Assembly (NCBI RefSeq): GCF_023053635.1
Contig: NC_086173.1
Location: forward strand, 144,431,197-144,495,196
Length of the DNA stretch: 64,000 nt
Direction: 5' to 3'
Origin: Elgaria multicarinata webbii
Lineage: Eukaryota; Chordata; Lepidosauria; Squamata; Anguidae
How positions within the stretch are numbered: position 1 is the stretch's first letter; every line of letters starts with the position of its first letter. The position numbers and the translations under genes were made by a program. Positions 45,578 through 64,000 of the stretch are shown piece after piece. The notes under the pieces are model-generated. The model was not told where the DNA came from and did no database searches. It was given only the letters and a program-made list of their open reading frames with translations.

Positions 45578-45668
45578 CTAAGGGCTCAATCCTATGCATG
45601 TTTAGAAAGAAAAAAGTCCTACAAATCCCAGCATTTTTCTGCCTAAACATACATAGGATTACGCCCTA
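45578..45668. mobile_element. TGCAATCCTAT-family MITE, diverged copy
   Basis: CTCAATCCTATGCATGTTTA and TAAACATACATAGGATTACG are inverted. It directly follows the L2 copy. Confidence 0.65.
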
Positions 45669-46064
45669 AATCTCTGTGCTTTTACCAGTTGCGGGACGAA
45701 CAGACCGACAGACAGGAAGAGATTCAACAAATACATTTTTTTCCAGTAGAGAAACACAGTAATGGGAGGGTTGGAGAGGAAGAAAGAGCACCCCAACTTT
45801 TGAAGACCCTTGCTGCTCTTGACTTATAACATGTAGCAAAAGAGGGATGACTGGCTGGGCCCAGGTGAGTAATGCTTCTTTAAGAGAAGAAGTGACCATC
45901 TAGAAAGAGGCAATTGTGAAGCTACTCCTAAATACCAGGGGACCCTGAAGGATGTTCCAGCTATTAGCCAGTTGTTAATCTTCTCTTTAGGGGAAAGGTG
46001 CTTCAGCAACAGTGGCAGCAATTCAATTCCAGACAGTCTTGGATGACATGGATTATCTAGATCA

Positions 46065-46182
46065 GGGGTATTCCAGACGTTATGGCCTGGAACTCCCATC
46101 AGCCCTTGCTAGCATTGCCAATGGTGAGGGATGATGGGAGATATACGCCAACACACCCGGAAGGCCACAAGTTGCCCACCTA
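46065..46182. mobile_element. hAT MITE of the hairpin family
   Basis: GGGGTATTCCAGACGTTATG, GGAACTCCCATCAGCCC, inverted against GATGGGAGATATACGCC and AAGGCCACAAGTTGCCCAC. Confidence 0.6.
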
Positions 46183-46356
46183 TTTCCAACCTGTTGCGAC
46201 CCTGCCAATTCTCCTGGATCTCTCGGCTTCTTTTCATTAGACTGACTGTGGGATGCTTCAGGATTGGTTGTCGGAAATGTTGATTGTGAGACATGGCGCT
46301 CCAGTGGATCCATTCCTACTTGGCTGCCCCGTTTCAGATGGTACAGGGGAATTATT

Positions 46357-46527
46357 TAGGGTGACCCTATGGAAAGGAGGACAGGGCTCCTGTATCTTTT
46401 AACAGTTGCATAGAAAAGGGAATTTCAACAGGTGTCATTTGTATGCATGCAGCACCTGGTGAAATTCCCTCTTCATCACCACAGTTAAGGCTGCAGGAGC
46501 CCTGCCCTCTTTTGAATCTGGTCACTC

Positions 46528-46529
<2 letters not shown>
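46357..46529. mobile_element. MITE, TAGGGTGACC family, truncated by L2
   Basis: The left half of the palindrome runs to AATCTGGTCACTCTA and is followed directly by the (TTA)n tail of the L2 copy. Confidence 0.8.
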
Positions 46530-46567
<38 letters not shown>

Positions 46568-47250
46568 TATTTATATAGCACCATCAATGTACATGGTGCT
46601 GTACAGATTACACAGTAAATAGCAAGACCCTGCCGCATAGGCTTACAATCTAATAAAGTTGTAGTAAACAATAAGGAGGGAAAGAGAATGCAAACAGGCA
46701 CAGGGAAGTGTAAACAGGCACCGGGTAGGGTGAAGCTGACAGTATAGGGTCAGAACAAACTCAATATTTAAAAGCTATAGGGAACAGAACAGTTTTTAGC
46801 TGAGTTTTAAAAGCTGTGATTGAGTTTGTAGTTCTCAAGTGTTCTGGAAGAGCGTTCCAGGCGTAAGGGGCAGCAGAAGAAAAAGGACGAAGCCGAGTAA
46901 GGGAAGTAGAGGTCCTTGGGCAGGCGAGAAGCATGGCATCAGAGGAGCGGAGAGCACGAGCGGGGCAATAGTGTGAGATGAGAGAGGAGAGATAGGCAGG
47001 AGCTAGACCGTGAAAAGCTTTGAAGGTCAACAGGAGAAGTTTATATTGGATTCTGGAGTGAATTGGAAGCCAATGAAGAGATTTCAGAAGTGGAGTGACA
47101 TGGTCAGAGCAGCGGGCCAAGAAGATGATCTTAGCGGCAGAGTGGTGGACAGAGACCAGCGGACTGATGTGAGACGAAGGAAGGCCAGAGAGAAGAAGGT
47201 TGCAGTAGTCCAACCGAGAGATAACCAGTGCGTGAACGAGAGTACTCTAA
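46530..47250 (-). mobile_element. L2-clade LINE, longest family B copy
   Basis: On the minus strand it codes 150 residues: MDYCNLLLSGLPSSHISPL, LLKSLHWLPIHSRIQYKLLL, LTFKAFHGLAPAYLSSLIS and YAWNALPEHLRTTNS, the C-terminal part of an L2 protein. The 3' UTR ends CACCATCAATGTACATGGTG with an (ATT)n tail. Confidence 0.9.
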
Positions 47251-47339
47251 TATAGCTTAGTGACCAGACTACATTTTTAATCAGTATTTTTTGTATTTTA
47301 TGCTTGCTATTATGCAATCGGAGAGGCGGGTAAGAAATA

Positions 47340-47382
<43 letters not shown>
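47340..47382. repeat. (TTA)n microsatellite
   Basis: ATTATT repeats of about 43 bp. Confidence 0.9.
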
Positions 47383-47383
<1 letters not shown>

Positions 47384-47494
47384 CTATAACTGTCTTTAAT
47401 GCACAGTTAAGGACAGAAAATGCGGTTCCCACGTGTGAAAGCATGGAGGCTTTTGGCTGATTAGTGGACCCCAATACAACCCATTAAGTCGTTT

Positions 47495-47600
47495 CCCCCA
47501 ACCTAGTGCCCTCCAGATATGTTGAGTGCAAGCCAGGTAGGCTGGGATTTGTAGTCCCACACATCTATAGGACACCAGACTATGGGAGGCTGCTTGATGG
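47495..47600. mobile_element. hAT MITE of the hairpin family
   Basis: CCCCAACCTAGTGCCCTCCA, then an inverted half with TTTGTAGTCCCACACATCTA and GGCTGC. Confidence 0.65.
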
Positions 47601-47878
47601 GATCCATTAATCAGGCAAAAGTCTCCAGGCTGCCAGCAAACGGGAACAGCATTTTCCACCCTTCATAACTGTGCATTCCGGCTGGTATTAAGAATCATTG
47701 CTGCCCACCAGCAGTTCCCTCTTCTGCTGCACCCATTGCCTTGCTATGCCCCGCCTCGCCCCTTTCTCGGCTGCCCACCTACCCTCAGCGCCTCCTTATA
47801 TGCATTGCCGCTGCCCCCTTTCACTACATCCAGCGACTCAGAATTGCACTCCTACCTGCCAGACCACCTTTCACTCAC

Positions 47879-48000
47879 TTCTTCTTCAGTCTGGTCTCAA
47901 TCCCGCGCTGCAAAACCGAGCTGGAAAGCGTACCGAAGTCCGGGCGGAAGAAATGTCGGGATGGGTATAGACGAGAGTGACCCGCGACCGTAGAGATAGG
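47879..48000 (-). other. CCDC51: Probable non-coding first exon of CCDC51
   Basis: This is a CpG-containing unique stretch in an otherwise repeat-rich interval. On the minus strand it ends with GAA|GTGAGT, a strong donor, and the next CCDC51 acceptor is at 44157. Its position, upstream of the first coding exon and facing TMA7, fits a 5' UTR exon. The upstream limit (transcription start) is a guess. It contains an ETS-like word, TCCGGGCGGAAG, at 47939-47950. Confidence 0.5.
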
Positions 48001-49198
48001 AAAACTTTAGAGTGTTACTTTGCCTGAATTACGGGTAAAAACGATAAAGTCCTCATTGGCCACTGAAGTAGTATATGGGTACAGAGTGATGGGGCTCCAG
48101 CTAGCCCTTGGGGGTCTCCGTTTCCGAGCCCTAGGCTAGCTTTATTTGCGCTACCTGCAAGAAAAATAAGAGCAGCCTTTCTAAACCATACCACTGTCAA
48201 ATCCTAAGAGGGTTAAAAAGAAGGAATGTTTTAAATCCTGATCATTTTATTGTATTCTCGTTTTATTGTATCAAATGTTTTTCTGTTTTATACTTGTGCG
48301 CTTTGTGTTTGTATTGTGATGGCCATTGGCTATAAACGATAAAATCTTGGGTGACTAGATTTTATCCTTACATGGCTGAGGACCACAATACCTGATGGAA
48401 CGCCTCTCTCAACCTGAACCTTACTATTTATTGTTTTACTATGTACAGCACCATGTACACTGATGGTGATAAATAAATTAATCATCATCATCTACATAGA
48501 CACTTGGATTGGCATCTGGGGCCTTCCCCCGAGGGCCTCCTCTGACAGAGGCTTGGGGAGTAGTGACAAGATAGAGGGCCTTCTCAGTGGTGGCCCCCCA
48601 GCTCTTGAATGGAGCCTTCTACTCAGGCCCACCTGACCTCCTTTCAGCTCCAGGTTAAGACTGCCCTTTATTTACAGGCATTTAATAGCATATGATGGGG
48701 CATTTATGCCTATAGGTCTAATATTTTATTGAGACTGTGTTTAGCTAAATTGTTTTAAATTTTGGATATTTAATTTTTTTATGTTGTATGTTACACTGTG
48801 TTTTTAATGCTGCATTTTATTATTGTCTTCTTATGAATTGTTACCTCTCAGAGAGCTTCGGCTATTGGGCGGTATAGAAATGAAGTAGATAAATAAATAA
48901 AAGGTATTGCTGGGAACGTCCATCCGACACTCCACCCACCCCAGGCTACTGTGAAGACTGCTGATAAACTAGACCACTGGATCAGAGTCTTTTCGTTGTG
49001 CGTGTCTCTAGAATTTTCTCTCTCTGTGTCTCTACGGTCACCTTCCCTCCTCCGTGGGGTCATATCCGGGCGGAAGTGATTCCGTGGGACCTCTGGCGGG
49101 TGGGCAGGTGTGGTCCCGCTTTCCTTTTCCTCTCCCGGTTCAGACGCGTTTGGTGCAAGAACGAGCTACAGTGGGGAGAAACGCGTGGTAGTAGCGCC
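47939..49198. promoter_or_regulatory. Divergent CCDC51/TMA7 promoter interval, split by LINE debris
   Basis: Two short CpG-bearing, non-repeat islands (about 47880-48010 and 49020-49260) face each other. The 12-mer TCCGGGCGGAAG, which contains an ETS-like core, occurs at 47939-47950 and again at 49065-49076. TCTCTACGGTC occurs at 49029-49039 and inverted at 47985-47995. Two LINE tails fill about 48416-48903. In mammals the two genes sit head-to-head and nearly touching, so the spacing here probably grew by insertion. The transcription start sites are inferred. Confidence 0.55.
48416..48903 (+). mobile_element. Two LINE 3' ends between the divergent genes
   Basis: A family B L2 tail (ACAGCACCATGTACACTGAT, to 48481) is followed by a second L2-like 3' end. 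The latter has GAGGGCCTTCTCAGTGGTGG, a T-rich 3' UTR and GAGAGCTTCGGCTATTGGGC with an AAATA tail to 48903. Confidence 0.75.
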
Positions 49199-57016
<7,818 letters not shown>

Positions 57017-57142
57017 CAGCTTTCATAAGACTACGTGCCAAGTGAAGAATTTTACTCCCCCTGGGATGCTTAGCAGTGAGATGGATTTCCAGGCTGAAGT
57101 TGCGGGAAACATTAATTTGAGCACCTTTGTACATTTTGTTCA

Positions 57143-57153
57143 AATAAAATAAA
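57143..57153 (+). terminator. TMA7 polyadenylation signals
   Basis: Two overlapping AATAAA hexamers lie about 127 nt after the stop, followed by a T/G-rich stretch. This predicts mRNA cleavage near 57165-57175, a short 3' UTR typical of this gene. Confidence 0.75.
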
Positions 57154-57639
57154 TGGGGTTTTTTGGTTAATGCCTTCTAAGTCTTTTCACCTGTGTCCTT
57201 TGGTTTTCAGTATTACCGAGAAGATGCAATGTATCAGAGGTTACACTTAAAGCTGGTTCAGAGCCAGGGGTGTCCTAGAATTCAGCAGTTCTCCAAACAT
57301 TTTTTCAGTGGCAGTAACCATTGCCTCAGTATTGACCACTGCATTAGACTGCATGTTGCCCATCCCTGTTAGACTATGATGTACCCACTCCAAGTAAAAT
57401 CCTTCCTTCTAGGGGGAAAGTTGATTCTGTTCAAGCTGTGGTGGTCAGGAGCACATCCCAAAAAGTGAGCCATGAACAAGGTCTAGGACAAGTGACCACA
57501 CATGCATGTTTGGGCCTTGCTTAATAAACTCTTTAAACAACAGTTGTTTCACCGTTTCTACTTCTTGGTTTTAAACATGTAGAGAACAGGAGGAAACAGC
57601 TTCAGAATTGTGAGTGGTAACTTTACAGGAACAGGACAT

Positions 57640-58012
57640 GCTTAATCCGTGAGCTCCTGCCAAAGGAAGTAAGGCAGGTGGCTACCAGGAGGAGGGCCTT
57701 CTCTGCTGTGGCACCCTGCCTGTGGAATGAGCTCCCTAAAGAGGTTCGCCTGGCATCTACACTATATTCTTTCAGACGCCAGCTGAAGACCTTTTTATTC
57801 TCTCAGCATTTTAACAGTCTATATAATTTTAACTTTGCTGTTTTAAATTTGTATTTCTGCACTGCTGCTGATTTTATCCTGGTTGTTCTTTTATACTGTA
57901 TTTTATATCATGTTTTTATACTGTTCGTTTTATACTTTGAATGGTTTTAATTTTTGTGAACCGCCTAGGGGGCTTCGGCTATTGGGCGGTATAGAAATGC
58001 AATAAATAAATA
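57640..58012 (+). mobile_element. L2-clade LINE 3' end (family A)
   Basis: It codes TRRRAFSAVAPCLWNELPKE, VRLASTLYSFRRQLKTFLF. The 3' UTR ends GGCTTCGGCTATTGGGCGG with an AAATAA tail. Confidence 0.9.
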
Positions 58013-58024
58013 ATCCTTCACAGG

Positions 58025-58170
58025 GATTCAGTTTGAACGACATAGTCAACGGTGGAATATTTAATCATCCATTGATTAAATAGTCCCCCGTTGACTAACG
58101 TGTCTGTCGGGCAAAAAACCCACCACGGTTGGTTATTTACAAAAAAGTAACCAATGGAGATAACCAGCGG
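58025..58170. mobile_element. Unclassified DNA transposon fragment
   Basis: TAGTCAACGGTGGAATATTT and ATTAAATAGTCCCCCGTTGA are inverted. GGTTGGTTATTT and AGTAACCAATGGAGATAACC resemble 41460-41640. Confidence 0.45.
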
Positions 58171-58189
58171 TTTGCAGAGTTGTTTTTCT

Positions 58190-59430
58190 GCATAACACCA
58201 TCATTTTAAGAGCAATAGGGCAGTGGGCAGCATGGTTGTAGTTGCCCCCTTCCCTGTTGCTATGGAGATTAGGGTGAAGGATCATCAGTTCTCCCTGCTC
58301 TCTGCCTCAAAATTAGATGGGGACAGAAGAGGCACCACCAAGTCAAATTATGCCCTCTCAGTGAAGAAATTCTCCACGCCTATGTACCCTTCCCTGTCAG
58401 GGCATGGCAACAGGGAAGGCAGCAGCATTGCTAGAGCCAACCCCTTCTCTGTTGCCATGGCCCCGCTGGGAAAGGATGCATCTGTGCTGAACTATGTGGT
58501 CCCCTGTGAGGGATGACGTTGCTTGGTGCTGACGCATCCTTCAGTAGAGGCTGGATCACACACCCTTCACATGAGACGATTGCAAAGCTTCTTGCTTCTG
58601 TGGCAGGGGTGGGACTTGTTTCTCCAAGAGGCTTTGCAACAGCCTCCTTGTGTGTCAGGGTGTGCAATCCAGAAAGCATCCGTTGTGTTCCTAATCTGGG
58701 CCACTGTCATCTCTGAAAAATAATTTGTCTGGCTGAGCTGCTAGAATAGGCTAAAAAGCTACAAAACAATATTTTGTAACGATGAAGGCTGGTCATACAA
58801 AGAACGAACAATTATAAACAAGAATGCTACTTTGTGTTCCAAAGCATGATCGCAATCCAGCTGAGTCCTCTCTGGATGTTGTTCTATGGAATCAGGGACT
58901 TTTGGCTGCCACACTTTAAAAAGGCTATATGCTATTCAGAGCTGCTTCAGAGGAGGGCAACAAAATGGCCAGAGACATGGAAAATAAGTCCCTTAGTGTC
59001 TTGTTGCTGCTGAATACATTTAACTGTAGAGGAAAAGAAGGAGATGCAAAACTCCTGACATGGAAATGAAAGTCAAAAAACAATAGTGGCGAGTTCATCT
59101 GAACCTCAACATTATAATCCTTTATTCTTGGGACATCACATATCAGGAAGATTATCCAACAACACCCCCACCCAAATCCTGTACACAGGATAGCCATGTG
59201 ATCTTCTTTACAGAGGACAGTCCTCCATTTGAAGGGCTGTCCAGGCCAAGCATGGTGTAAAGATAAACACCCATAAGAAGGGACAGCAGAGACCTTTCAA
59301 TTGCCTATCAGCTGTTAACATCTGGCTCACCTGGTCTCACTTTTCACCACTGTATTTCTACTTACATTGTACAGGTAAATCATTTCTTCTGTTGCTAGGT
59401 CAGTCATGGACACCTGGCACCCTACAGTTG
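58190..59430. other. Intergenic, no gene recognised
   Basis: 58200-58700 is moderately GC-rich with several short overlapping frames, but no family similarity. 58780-59400 shows nothing I recognise. Confidence 0.45.
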
Positions 59431-59439
59431 TCGGTGGTT

Positions 59440-59605
59440 AATTCTAAAGGAGCTATCCAAGGTGTGAGCCCTAACCCCCACAAACAGTTTCAGCACCTTG
59501 GATAGCTCCTTTAGAGCTCTGGATGGTTCTGACGGAAACCTGGAATGGTTTCACAGCCCCCATCAAAATGGAAGCCACTAGTCTTCACTGCTTGATGCTC
59601 TTTCC
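59440..59605. mobile_element. GGTGGCTCC-family MITE, left end damaged
   Basis: TCTAAAGGAGCTATCCAAGG and CCTTGGATAGCTCCTTTAGA are inverted. The right end is AAGCCACTAGTCTTCACTG. Confidence 0.75.
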
Positions 59606-60240
59606 TACTGAGTTCATGGCTACCTTAGATCCCATCCACCCCATAATTATTCAGACAGTCATTAGACAAATGATGGAGAAAGCTGTTGCACGGCATGGGT
59701 AGGAAGTAGGCGTGTGTTTCTGATTTGGCTGAATCAGGCTGATTCAGATTCAGGAGATGGCTGAATCAAAGCAGAACTCCTCTGAAGTGGACTGAATCTG
59801 AACACTTCTGAAGATACGGGTTTTGGAGGTACACAGACAGTCTGTCTCCAAATATTGATACATTTCTTCCCAAGTTCTCCGTATCAGGGAAGGAACTCGA
59901 CTACCTCCATGTCATCTAGGACCTCACACACCTCAGGTAGCTGAGCAGCGGATGGTGATGCTAAAAGTGTTCAAATAGAGGAGAGAGAGAATTGTTATGG
60001 GCCAAAACAATCCTCTGTGTGTACACTAAGTCATATTTATATTCAGCACCTATGCCATCAAAGTTCCAAGTAGGAACATTTCAAAAGATGCATAGCTGAC
60101 CTCACATCCAGCACTGCTCGCAGTACTCCCACATTTTAAAAGAAAAGGGGTGCCTCATGCAAGGTCAACAGCACACCACTTGCTGACACTTCAACGGCTG
60201 AGAACAGATTTGCAATACAGACAGTACAATCTAGTTTAAG

Positions 60241-60475
60241 GACTAGCCAGTATGATGTAGTGGTTAAAGTGTTGAACTGGGACTTCGGAGATCTGAGTTT
60301 TAGTCCCCACTCGGCCATGAAGCTCACTGAATGAGTTTGGACCAGTCACTGACTCTCAGCCTAACCTACCTCACAGGGTTGTTGTGAGGATAAAATGGAA
60401 AGGAGGAGGACCATGTAAGCTGCTGGGTTCCTTACAAAAAGAAAAAAAAGTAGGATATAAGTTTGTAGTATAATG
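60241..60475 (+). mobile_element. tRNA-derived SINE (family 1)
   Basis: GACTAGCCAGTATGATGTAG, TCTGAGTTTTAGTCCCCACT, CTCAGCCTAACCTACCTCAC, then an A-rich run and AGGATATAAG. Confidence 0.88.
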
Positions 60476-60924
60476 GAGTAATATAAGCAGGAAAAGAAGC
60501 CCAGAGAACTCAATGAGAATGTATATTCTTAGTTTTAAGTGTTGATGTATAAAAGTATAAAGAAGAATGTATAATGGTATACTAAGTGGTGATATGGTTT
60601 GGAAAGAGTTAATATGGGTTAATTGAGAGTTAATGTTAACCCTGACCAAGTGTGCATTTATGCCAAAGCACTGATGCAGAGAAGAAAGGGGGGCAGGGGA
60701 CAAGCAGATTGTAATGGTGAAGAGGAGAAGCAATTCCAGAGGACTCTTGCCAGGGGGGCCCTGCATGTGCCCAGCCATGCCATCAGTCCTATGCATAGGA
60801 TTGCACTGTGAAGTCCTTTAGGCTAGGCCCATCTCATTTCTAAGTAACATGTAGCAAGAATGAGAAGGACATTACTTGTGATCCAACACCAGTCAACGCA
60901 GTACTGACTTCATTCCTGCCCAAG

Positions 60925-61068
60925 GGCATGTCTACACCAGCCCTATATCCCGGGATCATCCCGGGTTTGTTCCTGTGCATCCAAATGCCATACAGGGGAT
61001 CCCAGGAGCAGGCAGGGACAATCCCTCCATTTTCCTGGGATAACCCTTAGGTGTAGAAAGGGCCTAAA
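60925..61068. mobile_element. Degenerate DNA transposon, GGCCTTAGCTAGAC-like
   Basis: GTCTACACCAGCCCTATATCC, an inverted CCCGGGAT core, and GTGTAGAAAGGGCC. It lies just upstream of the CpG island. Confidence 0.5.
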
Positions 61069-61139
61069 ATGCAGTTCTCGGTCAAGAGAAACAAGCAAAG
61101 ATACAATTTAGGTATACTTTCGATAGAACCACCGTTTTC

Positions 61140-61602
61140 TGTACTAAGGAGCTCTAGCGTTCCCATCCCCACCGTCTTCATTCCAGACGGTGGGGCTAAG
61201 GCAACACCATAACACCGCTCACCAGACGGGGTTAGTGCGAGTTCAAGAGAAGCGATTCCGCGCCGCGGCCACCGGGGGGGTCTCTGTGCATGTCAAACGG
61301 GAAGGAGCTGCCTTTTCCTGCGGCCGTCAGCTACTCCGCAGCCGTGGTTTGCAGGGCCTGGAGGTTGAGCTTCCTGGGTCATCCGCCCCTGCTTCTGTAT
61401 GCGCGCTCCGTTGTGAGTTGGGATCCTGCGCTGAGCATCTCCGGCTGCTTCCCCACCAAGAGAAGGAAAGCGGGGAGAGGGAAGGCCTGATGTCCGGCTG
61501 GGCCCGACCAATGCGGGGACTAATTCCCGCTGGCGCCAGACCCGTGGAGCGAGCCCGGCCTTTGCAGCAGATCTTAGCACCTGAGCAAGAGGAGATCCCA
61601 GG
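61140..61602 (+). promoter_or_regulatory. GC-rich CpG segment, probable promoter and first exon of an unidentified gene
   Basis: CpG density is far above the surroundings. An inverted CCAAT box (GACCAATG) lies near 61505-61512. About 90 bp downstream the sequence CCCAG|GTAAAG at 61602 is a good donor on the plus strand. A second possible donor (GTGAGT) lies near 61413. In human the next plus-strand gene after TMA7 is ATRIP, but I do not see its recognisable N-terminal residues here. The exon may be non-coding or belong to another gene. A 159-codon open frame covers the island but resembles no family I know. Confidence 0.45.
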
Positions 61603-62364
61603 TAAAGAGGGCAATTGGGATGGGAGGTGGAATGATTGTACAAAAGGCGGGGGGGGGGGCTCTTCCTGACACCCCTTATCCTTATGGGGAGGGGGTAAAC
61701 ACTTTCCACTCCCAAGCAGAGCAGCTGCTGGCTCTTTTATTGACCCACGTGGACTTCGGCTGATGCGTTATAAGCGGAAGAAGGGATGTGGCTGAGGAGA
61801 TGCTTGGCCCGGTAGTCCTAATACAATAGGGATGAGCAGAAGGTAGATCTTGATCTACTGGAGGATCTCTGCGTGATTTGCAGTAGATCGGCAAGGATTT
61901 TTTGACTCCCAGTTATTTCACAACAGCAGCAACGTGATGACTCCCCTCCCTCCCTAAACTGTACTGTTGAAATGAAGAAAGCGTGGGGTAACCGGGGAGT
62001 GGGGTTTTGTGTGGAAGGACAGGGTGCTGCGATCAGTTCTGGCACTCAGAGCAAATTTCTGGGCTCAGAATGCTGTAATCATAAGTGTATGTCTTTTGCA
62101 CCAGGCTCCAGTTGGCAGATCTCTGGGGCAGGGTGTTGCTAGTAAAAAATAAATAAAACAGATCCTTCAAGCCTGGAGTTTGCCCGCTCCTACAGGCCCC
62201 TCTAGCCACGGCTTTGGATTAGCACTGGGCTACCAATGAGGTCCTTGGCTCCTGCCGTATCATTTGCCATGGCAAAAACAATCAGGAACTTTGTTGTACC
62301 CTTCCTATGAAATGGTCCTGCATTGTATTTCTATTTTTTAAATGTAATTAAGTCCCTCCTCCAA

Positions 62365-62478
62365 TTGTGTTTAACTACAGCTCCCATCATCTTCAGCCAA
62401 TGAGGTCATGTTTTGGGGGATGGTGGGTGTTGCAGTCCAATGAACCTGGAAGGCAACAGGTTGGGGAAGGCTGCTTGC
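62365..62478. mobile_element. hAT MITE of the hairpin family
   Basis: TTTAACTACAGCTCCCATCA on the left, GTTGCAGTCCAATGAACCTG and GTTGGGGAAGGCTGC on the right. Confidence 0.7.
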
Positions 62479-62574
62479 TTTAAAGTATGGGAGCTGCCCA
62501 TAAGAATTTGTTTTGCAACCATCCTTCTAGTCCTGAACTGTATTTCCATGGCTGTTAATAAAATTAAGCCTGCA

Positions 62575-62648
62575 GTCCTACCCACAGGTACTAGAGAGTA
62601 AGTCCTATAAAACACAGAGGGACTTACCAATGTGTTTAGAATTGTGCT
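62575..62648. mobile_element. TGCAATCCTAT-family MITE, diverged copy
   Basis: GAGAGTAAGTCCTATAAAAC and AGGGACTTACCAATGTGTTTA are arranged as in the copy at 4112. Confidence 0.5.
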
Positions 62649-62774
62649 ACACAGAAATTCACGGTGATGGGGCCACCAATGTCTATGTGCCACATTAGCC
62701 AAGGAAGTAAATGCCATATTCAGAGGCAGCATACTTGGAGGTATGCTTGCAGGGGCAGGGTGGGGGATGCAAGG

Positions 62775-62880
62775 GATTAGCTTGTTTTCCTTGTGGACTC
62801 CCTAGAAGCATCTGGCTGACCACTGTTGGAGACAGGAGACTAGAGCAAATGGATCTTTGTCAAGTTATGTCTTATGTTCA
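62775..62880 (+). mobile_element. CR1 LINE 3' end
   Basis: TTGTGGACTCCCTAGAAGCA, CTGGCTGACCACTGTTGGAG, then ATGGATCTTTGTC and CTTATGTTC are CR1 3' terminal words. Confidence 0.65.
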
Positions 62881-62884
62881 GTTA

Positions 62885-64000
62885 TATCCAGATAGTGCTT
62901 AACACCGAACTGGAATCTGAAGGATTGTATCTAGCACTGAGTAAAATCCATGTGTCAGTGATTCATATGTTGCATTATTAGTGGGACAAGCAGGAGCAGG
63001 AGCATCTGCTGTTCTTGCAAAGAATGTATTGGTCCTAAAATAGCAGTTGTGGGTGGAAGAGGTTATATTAGGAGCAATCCTGCTATCTTACCTCCCCTGC
63101 CAGTGCTTAAGGTAGGAGTTAATCCTATTGATATCCCCAACTATCTTATCAAAGAACCAGATAGCCTCAGCATTTTATGGGTAAGCCATTACCCCCAGGT
63201 GACTGGAGAAACTTTGAAAATGTCTTTATTCCAAATCGTAATTTCTTTCCCCTTCCGAATCCCAGCATACTGTTTCGAGCTTTGTCAAGCTGAGAAAAGA
63301 AGGCTGCAGAAATGGTTTCTTGGTCTTTTTTTGTGATTTCCTTTGCGTCAAAAAAAATATTGTTTTTCAGATTTTTTTTATTTGTATTCTCAGGTGACAA
63401 TATTTGGAAAGAAAACTTTAGATTTCTTCAGCTGTTTTGATTTTCATATCAAGTTGCTGAAAAACTAAAGAAAAAATGAGATTAAGTCATTACAAATGAA
63501 CAATAAAGGTTTTTTTTAAAAAAATGCTTTGCCAAAATTGAGAAGGAACAACAATGGAAGAAGGGGATTCCCTTCTTCAAGTGTGTGTGTGTCTGTCTGT
63601 CTGTCTGTGAGAGAGAGATGTGAATACATACATGTAAGGATACATAGATGTGGGGTCATGGGGAGAAAAGTGAAGAATGTGGGAATGTGTATACTGTATA
63701 TGTGAGGTGGGGTGAGGAGGGATTGGAAAGAAGAAGGAGATGTTGGATCATGGGAGATTGGAACAGGGCGGAGCATCTCGTCTGCCTAGTTTTGTACACA
63801 TGCAAAAGTGTAAGGGAATGTATATGTGAGTATTTGTGTGGAGACCAAAAGGATGTGTGTGCAGAGGTGGCTCAGTGACCCCCTGCCTGTTCTCCCACCC
63901 ACTTGTGGCAGAGAGAACCCCAGCAAACAAGTACATTTGCACATTTGCTCCAATGTGGAGCTGATGAATGCCACGCATGGTCTTCTGATGTCCTCCAATG
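62885..64000. other. Unique sequence at the window end
   Basis: No exon could be supported. A GT/CTGT/GA microsatellite lies at 63575-63618. If a gene starts at 61602, this would be its first intron. Confidence 0.4.
63575..63618. repeat. (GT)n(CTGT)n(GA)n microsatellite
   Basis: Three consecutive short repeat types: GTGTGTGTGT, CTGTCTGTCTGT and GAGAGAGAG. Confidence 0.9.

Noticed and set aside
46761-47213. 150-codon open frame on the minus strand
   Set aside because: L2-clade LINE C-terminus, repeated at 4822 and 45400.
61190-61669. 159-codon open frame over the CpG island as an ATRIP exon
   Set aside because: I cannot see ATRIP's acidic N-terminal motif. GC-rich DNA has few stops, so open frames there are expected.
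63049-63336. 95-codon open frame near the window end
   Set aside because: No recognisable family and no clear splice sites; kept only as unknown sequence.

Overview
This is a repeat-dense vertebrate nuclear segment, most likely from a squamate reptile (a lizard). The repeats point there: long and truncated CR1 LINEs, several L2-clade LINE families, a BovB/RTE 3' end, an L1 fragment, Penelope-like debris, two tRNA-derived SINE families and many palindromic hAT-type MITEs. I cannot fix the species from sequence alone.

Two host genes are certain. CCDC51 (MITOK, pore subunit of the mitochondrial ATP-sensitive potassium channel) lies on the minus strand. Its three coding exons are 44102-43821, 42510-42346 and 29838-29059; together they encode 408 residues. 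TMA7 (translation machinery-associated protein 7, 64 residues) lies on the plus strand. Its four coding exons are 49199-49214, 49630-49685, 50024-50111 and 56982-57016. The genes are head-to-head, as in other vertebrates. A probable non-coding first exon of CCDC51 sits near 47879-48000, so about 1.1 kb separates it from TMA7 exon 1. About half of that gap is LINE debris, which suggests an ancestral compact divergent promoter was pushed apart.

Layout: 1-29000 is intergenic, with MITEs, SINEs, a 1.8 kb CR1 (15452-17265), a SINE-derived minisatellite (7571-7857) and unique stretches with no recognisable exon. 29059-48000 is CCDC51, including a 12.5 kb intron full of nested insertions. 48000-49198 is the divergent promoter interval. 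49199-57170 is TMA7 with a 6.9 kb last intron. 57170-64000 holds LINE, MITE and SINE copies and a GC-rich, CpG-containing segment near 61140-61602. That segment looks like the promoter and first exon of another plus-strand gene; in human the next gene is ATRIP, but I could not confirm it from codons here.

The two genes share a promoter neighbourhood rather than a pathway: one product works in the mitochondrial inner membrane, the other in cytosolic translation. I found no operon-like, CRISPR-like or clearly new coding system. The most informative signals are structural: layered insertions that can be ordered in time, a SINE tail expanded into a tandem array, a split divergent promoter, and hAT-type insertions with intact target duplications. 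One 232-codon antisense open frame in the TMA7 intron remains unexplained.
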